Source: Cyclobacteriaceae bacterium (GTDB lineage: Bacteria; Bacteroidota; Bacteroidia; Cytophagales; Cyclobacteriaceae). From it: 64,000 bases of DNA. Of the stretch, positions 45,094 through 54,386 are shown in pieces. The first letter of the stretch is position 1. Each line of letters starts with the position of its first letter. Where the stretch lies: assembly GCA_028285685.1 (NCBI GenBank), contig JANQOR010000032.1, forward strand, positions 1-64,000, in the 5' to 3' direction. The notes below the pieces were generated by a model that saw only the letters and a list, made by a program, of their open reading frames with translations, was not told the DNA's origin and did not search any database. Position numbers and translations under genes: made by a program.

Positions 45094-45111
45094 AAAGAGC
45101 CGCCGCTCTCT
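45094..45111 (-). terminator. Possible weak terminator after the TPR gene
   Basis: Seven-base arms (AAAGAGC and GCTCTCT, one G-U pair) with loop CGCC, lying between the TPR gene and ribH. The T-run after it is short and interrupted, so termination would be partial. Confidence 0.3.
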
Positions 45112-45141
45112 CTTCAGAGTTCAAGATTCAAAAAATTATGG

Positions 45142-45843
45142 CTAAAGTTCCGCAGCAAGCGCTTCAATTCTCGCTTTGTGCTTCTTTGCCTCATGAATCA
45201 TGTCCGACTGCGGAAATTTATCTATGATCACTTGGTAAGCGGACATCGCTCCAGTTAAATCACCACCGTTTTCTCTTGCAATTGCCAGCTTTTTCAAATA
45301 AACGGGAGAAAAGTGTTCGTTTGCTTTGTAATCCGCGGCTTGCTGATAATAATCAGCAGCATTTTCGAACTCATCTTTTTCCAAATAAGCGTCTCCTATC
45401 AATGCGTAGGCTCTGGCCTGGACCAGGTAGTCTGAACTGCTAAATTCCTGTAGGTATCGAATTGCACCATCAAAATCTCCAAGTCTCAGATACGAGGCTC
45501 CTGCATAAAAATGCGAAAGGTTTGCGACCTTGGTGCCCGGAAATTCATCAATTATCTCCAAAAACCCGTAGCTGTTTCCATCCCCATTTAAGGCCAGACC
45601 TAAACTGTCTGCCTCGAAATAGAATTGTGCCTGAAACAATTCCTCCTGAGCGGTCTTATTTAAATCTGTGATGTAGAAATTGTAGCCAGCTAAACCTAAA
45701 ACGATCGCAGCTAATAGTCCTCCTACCGAGAAAACAATGACTCTATTCTTTTTGTTTTCCAAAAACTCGTTGGCCTTTTCAACAATTGCATTTGGATCCT
45801 CCAGGATCTCTATGCCTTCATCTTTCTTTTTGCCTTTTGCCAT
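45142..45843 (-). CDS. Membrane-anchored TPR protein (YfgM-like)
   Basis: A 233-residue protein. The N-terminus is cytoplasmic and highly charged (MAKGKKKDEGIEIL), then a transmembrane helix (about 36-56), and the periplasmic part has four to five TPR units (FYAGASYLRLGDFDGAIRYL, AYALIGDAYLEKDEFENAADYY). It matches the YfgM/Bacteroidota TPR_21 type associated with the Sec translocon and BAM-linked chaperones. A -7 box (TATCTTTG) lies 56 bases upstream. The ribH gene follows after 78 bases, often together in Bacteroidota. Confidence 0.85.
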   Translation of the reverse strand: MAKGKKKDEGIEILEDPNAIVEKANEFLENKKNRVIVFSVGGLLAAIVLGLAGYNFYITDLNKTAQEELFQAQFYFEADSLGLALNGDGNSYGFLEIIDEFPGTKVANLSHFYAGASYLRLGDFDGAIRYLQEFSSSDYLVQARAYALIGDAYLEKDEFENAADYYQQAADYKANEHFSPVYLKKLAIARENGGDLTGAMSAYQVIIDKFPQSDMIHEAKKHKARIEALAAEL

Positions 45844-45898
45844 TTTATTCCAATATCTTTTTACAACGCATTGTTGTGCGCTATGAAATTTGAGCTCG

Positions 45899-45906
45899 CA
45901 AAGATA
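45899..45906 (-). promoter_or_regulatory. Candidate -7 element for the TPR gene
   Basis: On the minus strand TATCTTTG matches TAnnTTTG exactly, 56 bases before the ATG at 45843. No TTG is found at the expected -33 position. An inverted repeat (ACAAC/GTTGT) lies between it and the gene. Confidence 0.4.
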
Positions 45907-45942
45907 TATTTATTTATAAAGAGTACGAATGATTTGATGAAA

Positions 45943-46956
45943 TCAAGAATCAATAAATGGGTAGTCCGATTCAACGTAATTGTGTGTATAGGCCTCTGAC
46001 GCTTCTGGCCAAGGTGATTCTTCGGAGAATTTGACAGCTTCCATTACCCGGTCCTTGATCTGTTTATCAATCTCTTTGAGATCTTCTTCCTTAGCCCATT
46101 TATTTTTGAGGATCGTCTTTTTGACCTGCTCAATTGGGTCTTGTTGCTTATACTCCTCTAACTCTTCCTTGGTCCTGTACTTTGCCGGATCCGACATGGA
46201 ATGACCTTTGTATCGATAAGTCCTAAACTCCAGGAAGGATGGTCCATCACCCTTTCTTGCCCTGTCAGCCGCTTTCTTTACAGCATTATGCACGTCCTCA
46301 ACTTTCATGGCGTCCACTCCCTCAGAAGGCATGTCGTAGGCTTCAGCCAGTGTGTAGAGCTCTGTAACATTGGATGTACGTTTGACAGACGTCCCCATGG
46401 CATAGCCATTGTTTTCTACCACGAAAATGGTCGGCATTTTCAGCGTCATTGCCATATTCAGCGCTTCATGAAATGCTCCTTGCCTTACTGCTCCATCCCC
46501 CATATAGCAAATGCAAAGATTCTTCGTTCCCTTGTACATCTCCGCAAAACCAATACCTGCTCCTAACGGGATTTGACCCCCCACAATCCCATGGCCTCCC
46601 ATGAAGTTGACTTCTTTGTCGAACATATGCATGGATCCGCCTTTGCCTCCGGAGACTCCAGTTGCTTTGCCAAAAAGTTCCGCCATCACTCGGTTTGGGT
46701 CTGTGCCCAGGGCCAGCGGATGTGCATGGTCTCTATAAGCCGTGATGTACTTGTCACCATCCTGCAAAGCCGACACAGATCCAGCCGCACAAGCTTCCTG
46801 GCCTATATATAAGTGACAAAAACCCCTAATCTTTTGCTGGCCGTAAAGTTGGCCTGCCTTTTCTTCAAACCTTCTCATCAAGAGCATTGAGCGATACCAC
46901 TCCATGTATTGTCCCTTGGGAAACGATGTCTTTTTTGCTGTCGATTTTGCTGCCAT
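45943..46956 (-). CDS. pdhA: Pyruvate dehydrogenase E1 component alpha subunit
   Basis: The alpha subunit of the thiamine-diphosphate-dependent E1 enzyme oxidatively decarboxylates pyruvate. I place the start at the ATG at 46956; the longer form starts with TTG. The 337 residues contain the ThDP/Mg motif GDGAVRQGAFHEALNMA...VVENNGYAMG, the conserved phosphorylation-loop-like YRYKGHSMSDPAKYR and QKIRGFCHLYIGQEA. The beta subunit and E2 are not in the window; PdhA is separate in Bacteroidota, where E1beta is often unlinked. It is divergent from recF across 73 bases. Confidence 0.94.
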   Translation of the reverse strand: MAAKSTAKKTSFPKGQYMEWYRSMLLMRRFEEKAGQLYGQQKIRGFCHLYIGQEACAAGSVSALQDGDKYITAYRDHAHPLALGTDPNRVMAELFGKATGVSGGKGGSMHMFDKEVNFMGGHGIVGGQIPLGAGIGFAEMYKGTKNLCICYMGDGAVRQGAFHEALNMAMTLKMPTIFVVENNGYAMGTSVKRTSNVTELYTLAEAYDMPSEGVDAMKVEDVHNAVKKAADRARKGDGPSFLEFRTYRYKGHSMSDPAKYRTKEELEEYKQQDPIEQVKKTILKNKWAKEEDLKEIDKQIKDRVMEAVKFSEESPWPEASEAYTHNYVESDYPFIDS

Positions 46957-47029
46957 GGGCAAATGTTTTATTTATTGGCAATATAGCCTCTATTATTGCT
47001 TTGGGGATTGCGAAATTAACTCAAAATCA

Positions 47030-48091
47030 ATGATCCTAAAAAGCCTAAAGCTCACTCACTTCAGGAACCATATCGACTCCACCTTCGATTTTAGTGACGG
47101 GATCAATTGTATTGTCGGGAAGAATGGGGCTGGAAAAACAAATTTGCTGGATGCCATCTATTACTTGTCTTTTACAAAAAGTGCCGTCGGTTCTACTGAT
47201 CGAATTACCATTAATCATGAATATGATTTTTTTACTTTATTCGGAAGCTACGATGGTCTCACAGTAGCCTTGCAATTTGAAAAAGGTAAACCGAAAATCG
47301 CTAAGATAGATGGGCAGGAGCCCGATAAACTCAGGAAGGTGATTGGAAGAATTCCGCTCGTGATTGTGCTACCGGACGACACATCCATGATCAGGGAAGG
47401 GAGTGAGGAACGGCGAAAATTTTTCGATGGGGCACTTTCTCAAATAAATGATGTGTATTTGGAGATGCTACTGGACTACAACAGATTGTTAAAGCAGCGA
47501 AATTCTCTCCTTAAGGACAATATTGGAATGCCGATCGATCGTAAGCTAGTGGAAGTTTACGACGATCAGTTAATTCCGCTTTCTGTCAAGATCTCTCAAC
47601 ACCGCTCTGAGATCATCACGGCTTTTTTGCCTTTCCTTCAAAAGAATTATACTGACCTACATAATCTGGGTGAGCAACCAGGGCTAGAATTCAAAACACA
47701 GGTCACACAAACTTTTAAGGAGGAATTCAAAGCAAACTTCAAGAAAGATCAGATCATGCAGCGAACTCTTCTGGGTTGTCATAAAGATGATTTTCTATTT
47801 GTGCTTAATGATCGGGCAATTAAGAAGTTTGGTTCTCAAGGTCAACAGAAGACATTTATCATTTCTCTGAAGCTTGCCCTGTACGATTTTCTACACCACC
47901 AAACAGGAAAAAAGCCGTTGCTCCTTTTGGACGACATCTTTGACAAACTGGATGATTCAAGAATTGAGTTGCTAGTTGAATTACTAGGAGAAAAGAGGTT
48001 TGGCCAGGTATTTATCACAGATGCTCGTGAAGACAGAAGTCGACAGCTTTTCACTAATAAAAAGGTGAATTTTATAGAAATTGCAGGATGA
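47030..48091 (+). CDS. recF: DNA replication and repair protein RecF
   Basis: RecF helps load RecA at gaps. I start it at the ATG at 47030 (MILKSLKLTHFRNH); a longer reading upstream lies antisense inside pdhA. The 353 residues have Walker A GKNGAGKTNLLDA, the signature region GSQGQQKTFIISLKLALYDF and Walker B PLLLLDDIFDKLD. Its final four bases overlap the DUF721 gene. Confidence 0.96.
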   Translation: MILKSLKLTHFRNHIDSTFDFSDGINCIVGKNGAGKTNLLDAIYYLSFTKSAVGSTDRITINHEYDFFTLFGSYDGLTVALQFEKGKPKIAKIDGQEPDKLRKVIGRIPLVIVLPDDTSMIREGSEERRKFFDGALSQINDVYLEMLLDYNRLLKQRNSLLKDNIGMPIDRKLVEVYDDQLIPLSVKISQHRSEIITAFLPFLQKNYTDLHNLGEQPGLEFKTQVTQTFKEEFKANFKKDQIMQRTLLGCHKDDFLFVLNDRAIKKFGSQGQQKTFIISLKLALYDFLHHQTGKKPLLLLDDIFDKLDDSRIELLVELLGEKRFGQVFITDAREDRSRQLFTNKKVNFIEIAG

Positions 48092-48378
48092 GCGAAGATT
48101 CGATCAAAAACTTCCGCACTGCTTTTAATCAATTCCTGAAAGAAGAGAACCTGGAGCATACCTTTAAGCAGAAGCGGTTGATCGCCAATTGGGAAAAAGT
48201 GATGGGAAAAACAATTGCTTCAAGAACTGCTCAAATCTTTTTTAGGAACAACGTGCTTTTCGTCAAGTTAAATTCCGCTCCACTTAAACAAGAAATGCAA
48301 AACTCCAAAGCAAAAATCCTTGAACTAGTCACAGAAGAAATTGGTAGAGGAGAGATTGAAGATGTCCGATTTTTATAA
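48088..48378 (+). CDS. DUF721 (DciA-like) protein
   Basis: A 96-residue basic protein of the DUF721 family (helix with IANWEKVMGKTIASRTAQIFFRNNVLFVKL, then a C-terminal charged helix). Members fused or adjacent to DNA replication genes include DciA, which loads the replicative helicase; small Bacteroidota versions sit after recF, as here. The four-base overlap implies translational coupling. Whether this version acts as a helicase loader is not established. Confidence 0.85.
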   Translation: MSEDSIKNFRTAFNQFLKEENLEHTFKQKRLIANWEKVMGKTIASRTAQIFFRNNVLFVKLNSAPLKQEMQNSKAKILELVTEEIGRGEIEDVRFL

Positions 48379-48393
48379 TGCTGCCATCACCGC

Positions 48394-48413
48394 CTTTCTG
48401 GGGAATCAGAAAG
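48394..48413. terminator. Hairpin between convergent genes
   Basis: CTTTCTG (48394-48400) and CAGAAAG (48407-48413) form a perfect seven-base stem with a six-base loop. It lies 15 bases past the DUF721 stop and overlaps the end of the TPR regulator gene. Lacks a T-run, so bidirectional termination is only possible. Confidence 0.3.
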
Positions 48414-50214
48414 TCTGAACGTAAGCATCCAGATCTTCATTTTCTTCTAATCCTAGCTTTTGCTTTAATCTGTATCTGCTCATGACTACACTTCGCTGTT
48501 CAATGCTGAGAATACCGGATATTTCTCGCGTATTGAGATCGAGTTTTATGAGTGCAAGTAGTCTTCGTTCTTTTTGCGTAAGATTATCGTGTCTCTTTAA
48601 AAGCTGACTGTTGAAATTAGGATGAATTTTAGAAAAATGCGTTTCTAATTGTTCCCATTCTCTTTCGAATGATCTGTTGACAAATATATTGTTGAGAAGA
48701 CCCTGCACCTCTTTGCCACCAATTACTTCCTTCTTTTTCATGGATTTCAAACCGTTTTCGATCTCAGCAATATGATTGTTAAGGTTAATCATATGTAGCG
48801 TCTGTTGCTGCAAAGCCATTTCTCCTTTTTCAATTTCACCTCTGAGTTTAAGTTGCTTATTACGGTGCCGATAGATCAGGAAAGTGGCCAAACCTGCTGA
48901 GAGAATCAGGATCGCAACAATTGAGACAATCAAAAGTGTTTGATTTTTTTCGTCAATCTCCTTTTGCTTTTGTAGCACCTCTATTTCTCGCTGCTTTTCT
49001 GAAGTCTCCAGCTCGATACGGAGATTGTTGTATTTATTTAGTGTTGACTCATTAAATACTGAGTCATTATATTGATGATATAAAGACTTATAGTAGTAGG
49101 CAGAGTCATACCTTTTTAATTTTAGGTAAGCCATTGATAATCTTTCAGAGGCATCTCGAGCGGTGGTTCTATTACCATTTGCATTAGCCATCTTCAGTGC
49201 CTGATTCGAATAGTATAGAGAACTATCGATTTGATTCACATTTTGATGGTATAAAGCCATGAGGTTCAGGGCGTCTTCCAATGCATAGTTTTCATTCTCC
49301 ACCCTCATTTTCATCGACGAGGTAAGCACATCCAGTGCCTGAGTCAAATCACCTTTATCTGCAAATGTTTCCGCCATGTATTGCCTTGCCCGAAGTACGA
49401 TAGGAATGTATCGCGCTGAATTTGTCGGGGCACCCTCAATACACCGATTGTAATAGTATATGGCACTATCAAGCTGTCCATTTTTTCGGAAGATATTGCC
49501 TATGGCATTATAGGAAAATCCTACACCAATGACATCTCCCATTTCCAACTTGATTTCCAGGCCTTGCTTGGCAAAATCAAGAGCCAGATCGTGATCTCCC
49601 ATCTCACTGTAGACATTCGAAATGTTTGTAAGGGCCCTTGACAACCTTCCCATCCTTTGATCTTCAGGCAACAGATCTCCTAAAGCAATTTCTCTCACCT
49701 TTAGAAAGGTTTCTAATGCCTCACCGTACTGACCCCTCATTCCATGAATGATTCCAATGTTATTCAGGTTTGCAGTGTATTGAGTGTTTTCACTAAGAGA
49801 CTGAAATATCTCAGTAGCTTTTCTAAAATTGTACTCAGCCTTGTCAAAGCTGTTCAATCTCCTATATATAAATCCTAGGTAGGTTCTTGCCCTGCCCTCT
49901 TCAAATGAACCTGCCTTCAATTTTTCAGCCTCTGCCACAATTTCCAAAAGAGATTTTGCAGCACTGTCCAGCTCATTTTTTTGGTAAAGGGCAAGTCCTT
50001 TGATTACTCTGCTTTGCAGTAAACCCCATTCATAGTTAAATTCTCTACTGAGGAGACGAATTTCCTCGCTGAGCGCCCAAGCGGAATCAGGATATCGTAA
50101 CAGCCCCCCCTGCGCCTGGGAGAAGAGCGAATCAATTTCTTTGATATTTAATGTCTGTCCCGACACTTTAAATAGAAATGGGAGGAGTAGGATAGCTAAA
50201 ATAAATTGCTTCAT
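48406..50214 (-). CDS. TPR-containing membrane regulator with C-terminal HTH
   Basis: A 602-residue one-component regulator. The start is the ATG at 50214, after a signal peptide (MKQFILAILLLPFLF.., cleavage VSGQ). The periplasmic part has about six to eight TPR repeats (residues about 25-390), followed by a coiled coil, a transmembrane helix (TLLIVSIVAILILSAGLATF) and a second coiled coil, and a C-terminal LuxR-like DNA-binding domain (KERRLLALIKLDLNTREIS..., SRYRLKQKLGL). Bacteroidota use this layout to link envelope signals to transcription. The target is unknown; no partner gene is adjacent. Confidence 0.85.
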   Translation of the reverse strand: MKQFILAILLLPFLFKVSGQTLNIKEIDSLFSQAQGGLLRYPDSAWALSEEIRLLSREFNYEWGLLQSRVIKGLALYQKNELDSAAKSLLEIVAEAEKLKAGSFEEGRARTYLGFIYRRLNSFDKAEYNFRKATEIFQSLSENTQYTANLNNIGIIHGMRGQYGEALETFLKVREIALGDLLPEDQRMGRLSRALTNISNVYSEMGDHDLALDFAKQGLEIKLEMGDVIGVGFSYNAIGNIFRKNGQLDSAIYYYNRCIEGAPTNSARYIPIVLRARQYMAETFADKGDLTQALDVLTSSMKMRVENENYALEDALNLMALYHQNVNQIDSSLYYSNQALKMANANGNRTTARDASERLSMAYLKLKRYDSAYYYKSLYHQYNDSVFNESTLNKYNNLRIELETSEKQREIEVLQKQKEIDEKNQTLLIVSIVAILILSAGLATFLIYRHRNKQLKLRGEIEKGEMALQQQTLHMINLNNHIAEIENGLKSMKKKEVIGGKEVQGLLNNIFVNRSFEREWEQLETHFSKIHPNFNSQLLKRHDNLTQKERRLLALIKLDLNTREISGILSIEQRSVVMSRYRLKQKLGLEENEDLDAYVQTF

Positions 50215-50340
50215 AATGGTCCGTTCACACACGTATTATCAATTGATAAAAGTTAGCGGGTGTTAAGGAAATCATTTCCTTATCATCCCAATAAATTCAT
50301 TAAAATTTGAAATTCCGGTGCGGCTCTGGCTAACGAGGTA

Positions 50341-50363
50341 AACCGTCATTAACTGTAACGGTT
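50341..50363. promoter_or_regulatory. Inverted repeat upstream of the TPR/HTH regulator
   Basis: AACCGT (50341-50346) and ACGGTT (50358-50363) are perfect six-base arms with an eleven-base spacer, 127 bases before the regulator start. Either an autoregulatory operator or part of the clpB 3' untranslated region. Confidence 0.3.
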
Positions 50364-50382
50364 ATGCCAAATTAATGGATCA

Positions 50383-50395
50383 ATGAATTATTCAT
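50383..50395. promoter_or_regulatory. Palindrome near the end of clpB
   Basis: ATGAAT-T-ATTCAT, perfect six-base arms about one base, 60 bases beyond the clpB stop. It lies in the 240-base gap between clpB and the TPR/HTH regulator. AT-rich, so chance occurrence is possible. Confidence 0.25.
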
Positions 50396-50454
50396 CCCAG
50401 ATTTTGCGTTTTTTCTAAAAAAGTGTGGTCAGAATTTATGAGAATCCTCTCTAA

Positions 50455-53073
50455 CTACCCCTCTATCTCAACTTCATCCAAATTCATGAATTCAATTCCA
50501 CCTCTGTCAGAAAGTGTCACTCCAACCACCGAATCTTTCTTGATAGAACCATCCAAAATTGCTTTTGAGAGTTCATTTAAGATCTCTCTTTGAAGTACTC
50601 TTTTCAAGGGCCTGGCTCCATATTGAGGGTCAAAGCCCACACTTCCAAGAAAATTCAAAGCCTTTTCATCTGCTTCAATTTTAATTCCATTTTCTTGCAA
50701 TCGGTGCTGAATTAGCTTGAACTGAATAGTGACAATTTTTTGCAGATCATCATGACTAAGCGGTTTGAACATGATTGTCTCATCCACTCGATTCAGAAAT
50801 TCAGGTCTGACTGACTTTTTTAATAGTTCGAAAACTTTTGATTTCGTTTCCTCCATGACTGGTTCCGGGTTTTTCTCGTCAATTCGTTCAAAACTTTCCT
50901 GAATTAAACTTGAGCCAATATTTGTGGTCATGATGACAATTGTATTCTTGAAGTTTGCAACCCGACCCTTACTATCCGTTAGTCTTCCATCATCCAGAAC
51001 CTGCAGCAAAATGTTAAACACATCAGGATGAGCCTTTTCAATTTCATCAAGCAAAATAACGCTGTAGGGCTTCCTTCGAACAGCTTCCGTCAGTTGGCCA
51101 CCTTCATCATATCCGACGTAACCTGGAGGTGCACCGATTAATCGACTCACAGCATGTCTTTCCTGATATTCAGACATATCAATCCGAACCAGTGCATTCT
51201 CATCATTGAAAAGGTATTCTGCCAGAGCCTTTGCTAATTCAGTCTTCCCGACACCTGTGGTCCCAAGGAAAATGAAGGATCCAATGGGTCGCTTGGGGTC
51301 GTGTAATCCAGCTCGGCTTCTTCTTACAGCATCGGAGACCGCCTCAATTGCTTCTGTCTGACCTGCAATGCGCAATCCCAGTTCCTGCTCCAAATGCAAT
51401 AATTTGTCGCGATCGCCTTGGAGCATCTTCGATACCGGAATTCCTGTCCATCTCGAAACCACTCCTGCGATATCTTCAGCATCTACTTCCTCCTTCAACA
51501 AGCTTTCCTCACCCTGCATTTCCGTCAGCTGCTTTTGAAAATCCACTAACTGTACCTCCGCCTCTCCAAGTTTTCCATACCTGATTTCTGCCACCAAGGC
51601 TAGATCGCCGGCTTTCTCGGCTCTCTCGGCTTCATTTTTAAGTTGTTCTATATTTTCTTTTGCATCTCGCAGCCCCTCAATTACGCTTTTTTCGTTTTCC
51701 CATTTGGCTCTCAATTCATTTCTTTCTTCATCCAGATCCGCGATTTCTTTACTTAGCTCCGCTTCTTTACGTTTGTCTTTTTCCCTTCTTATTGCCTCAC
51801 GCTCTATTTCCAACTGCATCACCTTGCGATTCAACTCATCTAATTCTTCAGGCAAAGAATCAATCTCAATCCGGAGCTTCGCAGCAGCTTCGTCCATCAA
51901 GTCAATGGCTTTATCGGGGAGAAAACGATCCGAAATGTACCTGTTTGAAAGTTCTACAGACGAAATCACTGCATCATCTTTGATCCTGACTCCATGGTGG
52001 AGTTCGTACTTGTCCTTTATCCCCCTCAAAATTGAGATGGCATCCTGAACCGATGGTTCATCAACCATAACAGCTTGAAATCTTCTTTCGAGTGCCTTGT
52101 CTTTCTCCACATACTTCTGGTATTCCTTAAGCGTTGTGGCTCCTATTGCATGGAGTTCTCCTCGAGCAAGTGCGGGTTTTAAAAGGTTAGCGGCGTCCAT
52201 AGCACCTTCCCCGCCACCACCGGCTCCTATCAAAGTATGGATCTCATCAATGAACAGAATTATATCACCTTCACTATCGATCACCTCCTTAATCACTGCC
52301 TTCAACCTCTCCTCAAATTCACCTTTATATTTTGCTCCCGCCACCAAAAGTCCCATATCCAGTGAAATGATAGTTTTGGATTTCAGATTCTCCGGAACGT
52401 CTCCATTAACAATTCTTTGGGCCATTCCTTCAACAATCGCGGTCTTCCCTACTCCTGGTTCTCCAAGCATTATTGGATTGTTCTTCGTACGTCTGGCCAA
52501 AATTTGCAATACCCGACGAATCTCCTCATCACGTCCGATGACTGGGTCAATTTTGCCTTTCCTGGCAAGCTCATTAAGATTCTTAGAATAACGGGAAAGT
52601 GATTGATATTTCGCTTCTGCATTCTGATCGCTCACAGACGCTCCTCCTCTTAGTTCTTCGATAGCCATCATCAAATCCTTCTTATCAAATCCTTCATTTT
52701 TGAGAAGTTGTGAGACCTTGTCATTCCCCTCAATCAGGCCCAAAATAATATGCTCCACCGCAACAAAATCATCCCCAAACTCCTTAAGATGTTTTTCCGC
52801 ATTTTGAAGAGCTTTTGCAGCATCATTCGAAAGATACGGCTGTCCCCCAGAGACTTTGGCGTAACTTTTAATGACCTTATCAATTTGCTCTTCCAAAGAA
52901 CCTTTTGCAATGCCCAGTTTCTTAAGCAAGAAAGAAATCAAATTTTCATCTGAAAGGAGTATTGCCCTCGCTAAATGACCTGTTTCAATTGCTTGGTGCT
53001 GATTTCCCGAAGCAATTTCAGTTGCCTTCTGAAGCACTTCCTGTGATTTTATTGTGTAGTTATTGAAGTTCAT
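50455..53073 (-). CDS. clpB: ATP-dependent disaggregase ClpB
   Basis: ClpB unfolds and rescues aggregated proteins with DnaK. The 872-residue protein (ATG at 53073, matching [14 protein letters not shown]) has the Clp N-domain (about 1-145), NBD1 with Walker [16 protein letters not shown], the long coiled-coil middle domain (about 410-530, the ClpB hallmark separating it from ClpA/ClpC), NBD2 with [17 protein letters not shown], and the C-terminal D2 small domain. Both Walker B motifs ([16 protein letters not shown]) are present. Its upstream region carries two copies of a GACAnnnTG-type motif shared with hsp20. It is monocistronic. Confidence 0.97.
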   Translation of the reverse strand: MNFNNYTIKSQEVLQKATEIASGNQHQAIETGHLARAILLSDENLISFLLKKLGIAKGSLEEQIDKVIKSYAKVSGGQPYLSNDAAKALQNAEKHLKEFGDDFVAVEHIILGLIEGNDKVSQLLKNEGFDKKDLMMAIEELRGGASVSDQNAEAKYQSLSRYSKNLNELARKGKIDPVIGRDEEIRRVLQILARRTKNNPIMLGEPGVGKTAIVEGMAQRIVNGDVPENLKSKTIISLDMGLLVAGAKYKGEFEERLKAVIKEVIDSEGDIILFIDEIHTLIGAGGGGEGAMDAANLLKPALARGELHAIGATTLKEYQKYVEKDKALERRFQAVMVDEPSVQDAISILRGIKDKYELHHGVRIKDDAVISSVELSNRYISDRFLPDKAIDLMDEAAAKLRIEIDSLPEELDELNRKVMQLEIEREAIRREKDKRKEAELSKEIADLDEERNELRAKWENEKSVIEGLRDAKENIEQLKNEAERAEKAGDLALVAEIRYGKLGEAEVQLVDFQKQLTEMQGEESLLKEEVDAEDIAGVVSRWTGIPVSKMLQGDRDKLLHLEQELGLRIAGQTEAIEAVSDAVRRSRAGLHDPKRPIGSFIFLGTTGVGKTELAKALAEYLFNDENALVRIDMSEYQERHAVSRLIGAPPGYVGYDEGGQLTEAVRRKPYSVILLDEIEKAHPDVFNILLQVLDDGRLTDSKGRVANFKNTIVIMTTNIGSSLIQESFERIDEKNPEPVMEETKSKVFELLKKSVRPEFLNRVDETIMFKPLSHDDLQKIVTIQFKLIQHRLQENGIKIEADEKALNFLGSVGFDPQYGARPLKRVLQREILNELSKAILDGSIKKDSVVGVTLSDRGGIEFMNLDEVEIEG

Positions 53074-53142
53074 AGCCGTCCATTTTTTGCACAATCACAA
53101 GATATCAAAAGCTATTCCATCGATTTTTTTGCATTATTTACA

Positions 53143-53154
53143 GACAAAATGTCA
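53143..53154 (-). promoter_or_regulatory. Candidate heat-shock element, clpB proximal copy
   Basis: GACA-AAA-TGTC (53143-53153) is a perfect inverted repeat, 70-80 bases before the clpB start. It resembles the downstream-most form of the motif also seen upstream of hsp20. Confidence 0.4.
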
Positions 53155-53184
53155 CCTGTTCTTGTCGGTGGGGCATATTTTTCT

Positions 53185-53198
53185 GACAAATTGACCGG
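53185..53198 (-). promoter_or_regulatory. Candidate heat-shock element, clpB distal copy
   Basis: GACAAATTGACCGG, 112-125 bases before clpB, matches the hsp20 element at 37166-37178 (GACA-nn-TTGAC-GG). It is near the 3' end of the small gene at 53211-53543. Confidence 0.4.
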
Positions 53199-53210
53199 CG
53201 CTTTTTGGTC

Positions 53211-53543
53211 TCAATTCCCTTCGTCTTCATTCGATTTTGAATCATCCTCTTCTTCCTCACGTTTCCCGAGAAATTTTTCTCCTTTTGCCTTTAAGCTCTC
53301 GCTGGCTTCCTCAAGGTTAAGGCGTGCCTTGAGTCGGTTCAAAATTCCTTTGCCGATCGACAGTGCTCGATCACCAAAATTCAAATCTTCCTTTGAAGCT
53401 ACTTGCTCAGATGAATCGGCAGCAACTTTCTTTTTTATAATATATTTATTGGTGGAGGTGGTATCCACAACAATTCTTTGAGCTGAGGAGGCAAAAGACA
53501 TTGCCACTGTGAATAAACATAAGATTATAGTTTTGGCCCTCAA
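53211..53543 (-). CDS. Small secreted hypothetical protein
   Basis: A 110-residue protein with an SPI signal peptide (cleavage after SSAQ, about residue 21). The mature sequence is short, with Val/Thr-rich start (RIVVDTTSTNKYI) and a helical, charged second half (LNRLKARLNLEEASESLKAK) ending in a run of acidic residues. No family is recognised. It lies upstream of clpB on the same strand but separated by 137 bases holding the clpB promoter elements. Confidence 0.6.
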   Translation of the reverse strand: MRAKTIILCLFTVAMSFASSAQRIVVDTTSTNKYIIKKKVAADSSEQVASKEDLNFGDRALSIGKGILNRLKARLNLEEASESLKAKGEKFLGKREEEEDDSKSNEDEGN

Positions 53544-53593
53544 CGCAACGAACTTCTTTCAAAAGTTATCAATAATACCATAAAGAGAAGAAA

Positions 53594-54322
53594 TTGGAAA
53601 GGATTTGCAAAAACTGTGAATTGAATCTTGACACGACTTTTAAGTTCTGTCCTAATTGCGGGCAGGAACACAAAGAGAAGGTTGTCCATTTCAGGCAATT
53701 TATGCTAGACTTCCTAGGTGACTACTTCACCTTTGATTCGTTGATCATTCGAAGTGTTCGACCATTGCTGTTCAATCCTGGATTCCTTACAAAAGAATTC
53801 CTTACAGGCAGAAGAGTTCGATACATTCCTCCTTTGCGAATGTTCATTTTTATCAGCATTATCTTTTTCCTTGTGTTGGGGTCGGTTGACTCCTCCGTTG
53901 CTATTGAAAAAAGTGATGAAGGCGAATTCCTCGATTCCTTTTTCAATATCTGGTTTCCACGCTTATTTTTTCTACTACTCCCATTATTTGCTTTTTTCCT
54001 TTTTCTGATGTTCAGGAAATCGGAAAGGATCTACTTATCCCATTTCATATTCTCCGTCCACTTTCATGCCTTCATTTTTGCCTTATCCACCATTTTCGTA
54101 ATCCTGATAGATTACATTTTTCCCTCCAGCGTTTTTCTGAGCCAGTGGGCCTTTTTTATCACACTCTTTGTGTTGGAGATTTACCTTTTGGTTGCTCTCA
54201 GACAGGTGTATCGTCAAAGATGGTTCCCGACAATACTTAAGTTAGTACTCATAAACGTCATGTATTCTGTGTCAGCAATGATCATATTCGCCGGGGTCGG
54301 CACCTTAATTTTCTATTTATAA
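53594..54322 (+). CDS. DUF3667 family membrane protein
   Basis: A 242-residue protein with an N-terminal zinc ribbon (CKNCELN...FKFCPNCGQ, four cysteines), then the DUF3667 helix region HFRQFMLDFLGDYFTFDSLIIRSVRPLLFNPGFLTKEF and four to five hydrophobic helices. The start is TTG: no nearer ATG precedes the zinc ribbon. The family is frequent in Bacteroidota and its function is unknown. It is divergent from the small secreted protein. Confidence 0.8.
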   Translation: MERICKNCELNLDTTFKFCPNCGQEHKEKVVHFRQFMLDFLGDYFTFDSLIIRSVRPLLFNPGFLTKEFLTGRRVRYIPPLRMFIFISIIFFLVLGSVDSSVAIEKSDEGEFLDSFFNIWFPRLFFLLLPLFAFFLFLMFRKSERIYLSHFIFSVHFHAFIFALSTIFVILIDYIFPSSVFLSQWAFFITLFVLEIYLLVALRQVYRQRWFPTILKLVLINVMYSVSAMIIFAGVGTLIFYL

Positions 54323-54386
54323 GCGCCTGGCTGTCCACACTCTGCACCTTTTTACGTCATTGATTGTTAGTTGCTTAATTTAGACT

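Noticed and set aside
46904-47029. Upstream extension of recF
   Set aside because: It runs antisense inside pdhA, and the ATG at 47030 gives the standard RecF N-terminus.
52097-52591. 164-codon plus-strand frame opposite clpB
   Set aside because: Shadow of the highly conserved clpB sequence.
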